Below, piece after piece: positions 61,389 to 64,000 of a stretch of 64,000 nt of DNA; position 1 is the stretch's first letter; each line of letters opens with the position of its first letter. Below the pieces are notes generated by a model. It worked only from the letters and a program-made list of their open reading frames with translations, had not been told where the DNA came from and did no database searches. Origin of the DNA: Brachybacterium vulturis (lineage in GTDB: Bacteria; Actinomycetota; Actinomycetes; Actinomycetales; Dermabacteraceae); NCBI RefSeq assembly GCF_002407185.1, contig NZ_CP023563.1, positions 2,480,001 to 2,544,000 on the forward strand, in the 5' to 3' direction. Both the position numbers and the translations under genes were made by a program.

Positions 61389-62144
61389 ATGATGGGCGGG
61401 CACCACGCGATCAGTGGGGCGGCGGCCTGGCTGGCTCTGACCGGGTCCGCCAGCATCGGCGATTGGACCCTGGGGGCCGGGGCGCTGGACCTGACCGGAC
61501 CGGAGGTGCTGGCCGGGACAGTGGTCGCGGCTGGCGCGGCGCTGCTGCCGGACATCGATCATCCGACCGCGACCATCTCCCGCTCCGCCGGCGCCGTCTC
61601 GAAGCTGGCCACGTCCGCGGTCACTTCCGCCACCGGTCATCGCGGCGCCACCCACACTCTGCTGGCCGTGGTCGCCTTCACCCTGCTCGGTGCGGTGGTC
61701 ACCGGTGTGGACTGGAGCTGGCACGCGCCGGTGCTCGGCCAGGTCCAGGTCGGGGCGGTGATCGTGGTGACCGTGCTGTGCGCCTTCGCGGTGCGCGCGA
61801 TGCAGCTCGCCCACGGCTCCCTGATGCCCTGGCTGGTGGGGATCGCCTGCGGACTGCTGACCGCTGTCGCCGCCCCGGAGACCTCTGCCTGGCTGCCGGT
61901 GGCGATCGGACTGGGGGCGCTGCTGCACCTGTTCGGCGACCTCGCCACCGCGGACGGCATCCCCTTCCCCACCTGGCCCCTGGTGCTGAAGCCCTCCAAG
62001 CGCGTCGAGTCGGCAATGTGGCACGCCGACGGGGACATCGCCGTGCCGATCCTCGGCAACGCCGGAAGCACCCGCGAATGGGTCCTGTGCGGCGCGTTGA
62101 CCCTGTACGTCGTCGTGGCGATCACCACGACGATCCTTCCCTGA
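61389..62144 (+). CDS. YdjM/DUF457-like membrane metal-dependent hydrolase
   Basis: A 251-residue membrane protein with MGGHHAISGAAAW at the start, LLPDIDHPTATISR, GHRGATHTLLA and LLHLFGDLATADGIPF. These His and Asp motifs are the signature of the YdjM family (inner-membrane hydrolases, LexA-controlled in E. coli). About six helices. GGAGGA precedes the paired ATG codons; the first is used. Substrate unknown. Confidence 0.85.
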   Translation: MMGGHHAISGAAAWLALTGSASIGDWTLGAGALDLTGPEVLAGTVVAAGAALLPDIDHPTATISRSAGAVSKLATSAVTSATGHRGATHTLLAVVAFTLLGAVVTGVDWSWHAPVLGQVQVGAVIVVTVLCAFAVRAMQLAHGSLMPWLVGIACGLLTAVAAPETSAWLPVAIGLGALLHLFGDLATADGIPFPTWPLVLKPSKRVESAMWHADGDIAVPILGNAGSTREWVLCGALTLYVVVAITTTILP

Positions 62145-62186
62145 CCCGGCGCCACTGCGGCGGTCCGTCCCGCCGGAGGCCCGCTT

Positions 62187-62194
62187 CGCCCACT
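62187..62194 (+). promoter_or_regulatory. CGCCCACT box 22
   Basis: Lies 40 nt before the start at 62235, with CCGAGACCCC downstream. It is the rightmost copy. Confidence 0.7.
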
Positions 62195-62234
62195 GTCCCG
62201 CCGAGACCCCTAACTGCTGGAGGAGAACGAGCTC

Positions 62235-62792
62235 ATGGCTTCCCTGATCGAGTCCGTCCGCAAGCTGCACGGTCCCCACGTCGTCGCCCATGACAACGGC
62301 TACGACGTCGACGTCATTTGCTCCGAATGCACCCGCCTGCGGCTGGAGGCCCTGGACCAGGCCGCCGGGGTCGGGGAGGACCTGTCCTACAGCGTCGAGA
62401 GCATCCGCGTTTCCTACCCGTGCACCACTCAAGTCGTCGCCGGCACCACCGCCGTCGAGGGGAAGGAAGAGGCCGCCCGCATGCGGCTCGAGCGTTTGGT
62501 CATCCAGCGTCAAGAGATCGAGGAGCAGATGGAGCGGCTCGATGCCGTGATCACGCTGATCCGCCGCGACCTCGGCGAAGATCTCGACCAGGACGTCCCG
62601 GAACCGGACGACGACCCCAAACATGAGCCGGAGCCGGGTGACGCTGGCGACAACCAGAACGACGAGGACGAGCAGCCCGACCCGGCCAAGCGCAGCAAGA
62701 AAGCGAAGGCCAAGGAACCCGACGAGCCGGACCGCGAGCCGGGGAAGACGCCGCCACAGACCACAGACCCGGGCGACGATTTCGATTTCTGA
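62235..62792 (+). CDS. hypothetical protein with SSB-like acidic tail
   Basis: A 185-residue protein: a mixed N-terminal domain with VICSECTRLRLEALD and YPC cysteines, a coiled coil (MRLERLVIQRQEIEEQMERLD), then a long charged disordered tail ending DPGDDFDF. That tip copies the acidic-aromatic end of the element's SSB (DDDFEF) and could bind the same partners. GGAGGAG precedes the ATG. It is the last gene with a CGCCCACT box. Confidence 0.65.
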   Translation: MASLIESVRKLHGPHVVAHDNGYDVDVICSECTRLRLEALDQAAGVGEDLSYSVESIRVSYPCTTQVVAGTTAVEGKEEAARMRLERLVIQRQEIEEQMERLDAVITLIRRDLGEDLDQDVPEPDDDPKHEPEPGDAGDNQNDEDEQPDPAKRSKKAKAKEPDEPDREPGKTPPQTTDPGDDFDF

Positions 62793-63002
62793 GCCGTAGC
62801 ATCGGCTCTTCGTCAGCACGCTCGTGTAAGTGTCCTCGGTCAATGGTCCGAAACCACGGCCACCGCCGGCCTACGCTGTTGCCCTCAGCGGCGCCCCAGG
62901 AGACGTCTACCTCGGCCCTGGACCAGGCTCCCTACTTGTGGTCCATGCCGCGCACACCCGTGCGCACCGTCGTCGAACCGGTCGAGCAAAGCTGTAGTTC
63001 CA

Positions 63003-63737
63003 CTACTCGTCGTCACCCCACTGCTCGTACCCCAACGGGGCTTCGTTCAACTCGTCCCGGCGTGCCCTCCAGTCTGGAAGGATGGAGTCGAGCAGAGCCA
63101 CGAACCCGTCACCGTGCCCGCGCTCACGCAGGTGCGCCAGCTCGTGCACGACGATGTACTCGAGACTGCGTGGATCCTTCTTCGCCAGCTCCGGGTTGAG
63201 CCAAATCGTGCCTGACCTCGTGATACACGTACCCCACTTGGTCCTCATCCGCCGTACGACGAATTTGGAAGCTTCGACTCCGAGCACCGGCTGCCACTTC
63301 TTGAGCAGTGCAGGTACACGTGCCTTCACTTCACGGCGGTACCAACGATCCAGCGCCCCGAACCTCCCCGCTGCGCCGGTGCCAGGCGGAGTGATCACCC
63401 AGAGCGTGTTCCCTGTGATCTCGACTCCGTACGCACCACTGGACCTGGACACGTCCAGCAGGTACCTCTTGCCCCACACGTAGTGGGTCTCCCCCGAGAC
63501 CATCTGTCGCTCAGTCTGCCTGTCTGCGTTCCGGAGCGTCTCCCGCTGGCGCTTGATCCACGGAAGACGCTGTACGACCGCGAGCCGGATCGCGTCCTCG
63601 GTCGTTCGGTGGGGCGCCGCGACACGCACCCTTCCGATCGGCGGGTAAACCGAAATGTGCATGTTCTTGATGTCCTTGAAAACGACATCCACGTCCAAGC
63701 CCGACACCGTGATGGAACTACTAGCGATACTCTTCAT
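63003..63737 (-). CDS. YgjP/M48-type metallopeptidase of a restriction locus
   Basis: A 244-residue protein of the YgjP-like (DUF45) family: IGRVRVAAPHRTTEDAIRLAVVQR, RRMRTKWGTCITRSGTIWLNPEL, and the zinc site HELAHLRERGHGDGF (about 196). These proteins commonly sit just after type I restriction hsdR genes, possibly in processing or quality control. Its start overlaps the end of the upstream gene by 17 nt. Confidence 0.85.
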   Translation of the reverse strand: MKSIASSSITVSGLDVDVVFKDIKNMHISVYPPIGRVRVAAPHRTTEDAIRLAVVQRLPWIKRQRETLRNADRQTERQMVSGETHYVWGKRYLLDVSRSSGAYGVEITGNTLWVITPPGTGAAGRFGALDRWYRREVKARVPALLKKWQPVLGVEASKFVVRRMRTKWGTCITRSGTIWLNPELAKKDPRSLEYIVVHELAHLRERGHGDGFVALLDSILPDWRARRDELNEAPLGYEQWGDDE

Positions 63738-64000
63738 GATTCTTCAACATCTCGATGAAATTCCCGAGGGACCCGTCATCAACTCCTGGAAGCTCGCTGC
63801 GCAGCTCACGAGCCAGCGCCCGTTCTTTGAGTCGTGCGCCAGCACCGCCGTCAGCCCAGCCGTGGTCCTTGCTCGACTGGATCCGCTGATACAGAGCTGC
63901 GTGATCGACGGCTAGGTCCTCCGGCGACCATGGGAAGTCGACGATCGCCCGACGAGCAGGCGTGCTGGCCCACTCCGGGTAGACGCTGCCATCTGCAGAA
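63721..64000 (-). CDS. C-terminal end of an upstream protein, possibly type I restriction HsdR
   Basis: The last 92 residues of a frame entering from the right edge (VYPEWASTPARRAIVDFPWSP, ALYQRIQSSKDHGWADGG, ending FIEMLKNHEEYR). The sequence itself is not diagnostic. The HsdR suggestion rests on the overlapping YgjP-type gene. Confidence 0.4.
   Translation of the reverse strand, partial: SADGSVYPEWASTPARRAIVDFPWSPEDLAVDHAALYQRIQSSKDHGWADGGAGARLKERALARELRSELPGVDDGSLGNFIEMLKNHEEYR

Overview
The window comes from a high-GC actinobacterium. The chromosomal segment at its left end carries the actinobacterial block of two DUF881 proteins, a small basic membrane protein, a GarA/OdhI-type FHA protein and an FtsR-type MerR regulator. 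The overall look is that of a Micrococcales genome, Brachybacterium-like by impression only. No 16S rRNA gene is present, so the genus is an inference.

Layout. (1) 1-5.3 kb is core chromosome: a partial RNA methyltransferase-like gene, a ParA-type ATPase, two MerR regulators, garA and the DUF881/Sbp block. (2) 5.49-5.57 kb is a tRNA-Pro(GGG) gene, the probable insertion site of a large mobile element. (3) 6.4-21.7 kb is accessory DNA: small unknown genes, a J-domain membrane protein, a phosphoesterase, a sigma-like protein, a four-gene EspR-like/hydrolase/ImmA-like/membrane cassette, a zinc-ribbon protein, a long left-handed beta-helix protein, an exported HNH nuclease, a zinc-finger protein and an HD phosphohydrolase. 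(4) 21.9-34.9 kb is metal and thiol-redox cargo: CmtR-like sensor, P1B ATPase, DsbA-like, VKOR, TlpA-like, CcdA, a cell-wall peptidase, ArsR plus CDF pump, CopC, CopD/CtaG, CadD plus its sensor, and a decayed flavoprotein beside a resolvase scrap. (5) 34.9-36.4 kb is a repeat-rich, apparently non-coding block. (6) 36.4-50 kb is a DNA-transfer module: VirD4/TraG-like ATPase, a replication-relaxation-like protein, an EVE-HNH nuclease, a second beta-helix protein, a NERD protein, a large membrane FtsK-like ATPase, a lysozyme-VanY wall hydrolase and an anchored VirB8-like candidate. (7) 50.1-57.1 kb holds small nucleases, SSB and a complete DNA polymerase III alpha subunit. (8) 57.2-57.6 kb is an AT-rich iteron region. 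(9) 57.6-62.8 kb holds a second FtsK-like ATPase, an RbpA-like RNA polymerase-binding protein and a YdjM-like membrane protein. (10) 63.0-64.0 kb starts a probable restriction locus with a YgjP-type metallopeptidase. The element's far end, its integrase and any relaxase are not in the window.

The most striking signal is an octamer, CGCCCACT, found 22 times in intergenic DNA of the element. Twenty-one copies point toward a downstream gene, and 16 of the 20 copies that are the nearest box to a start codon lie 36-46 nt before it. The octamer links modules 3, 6, 7 and 9 as one regulon and is absent from the intergenic DNA of the metal cargo and the chromosomal segment. The same element encodes an RbpA-like protein and a sigma-like protein, so it may carry its own transcription programme. 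A second unusual feature is a shared N-terminal tag (RKRxTGExGNxGxFG...RGEA) on four proteins with three different kinds of body. Two of these tags have diverged only by synonymous changes over 20 codons, which indicates selection on the peptide. With DnaE, SSB and iterons as well, the element looks like a replicating, self-regulating conjugative element of a type I do not recognise.
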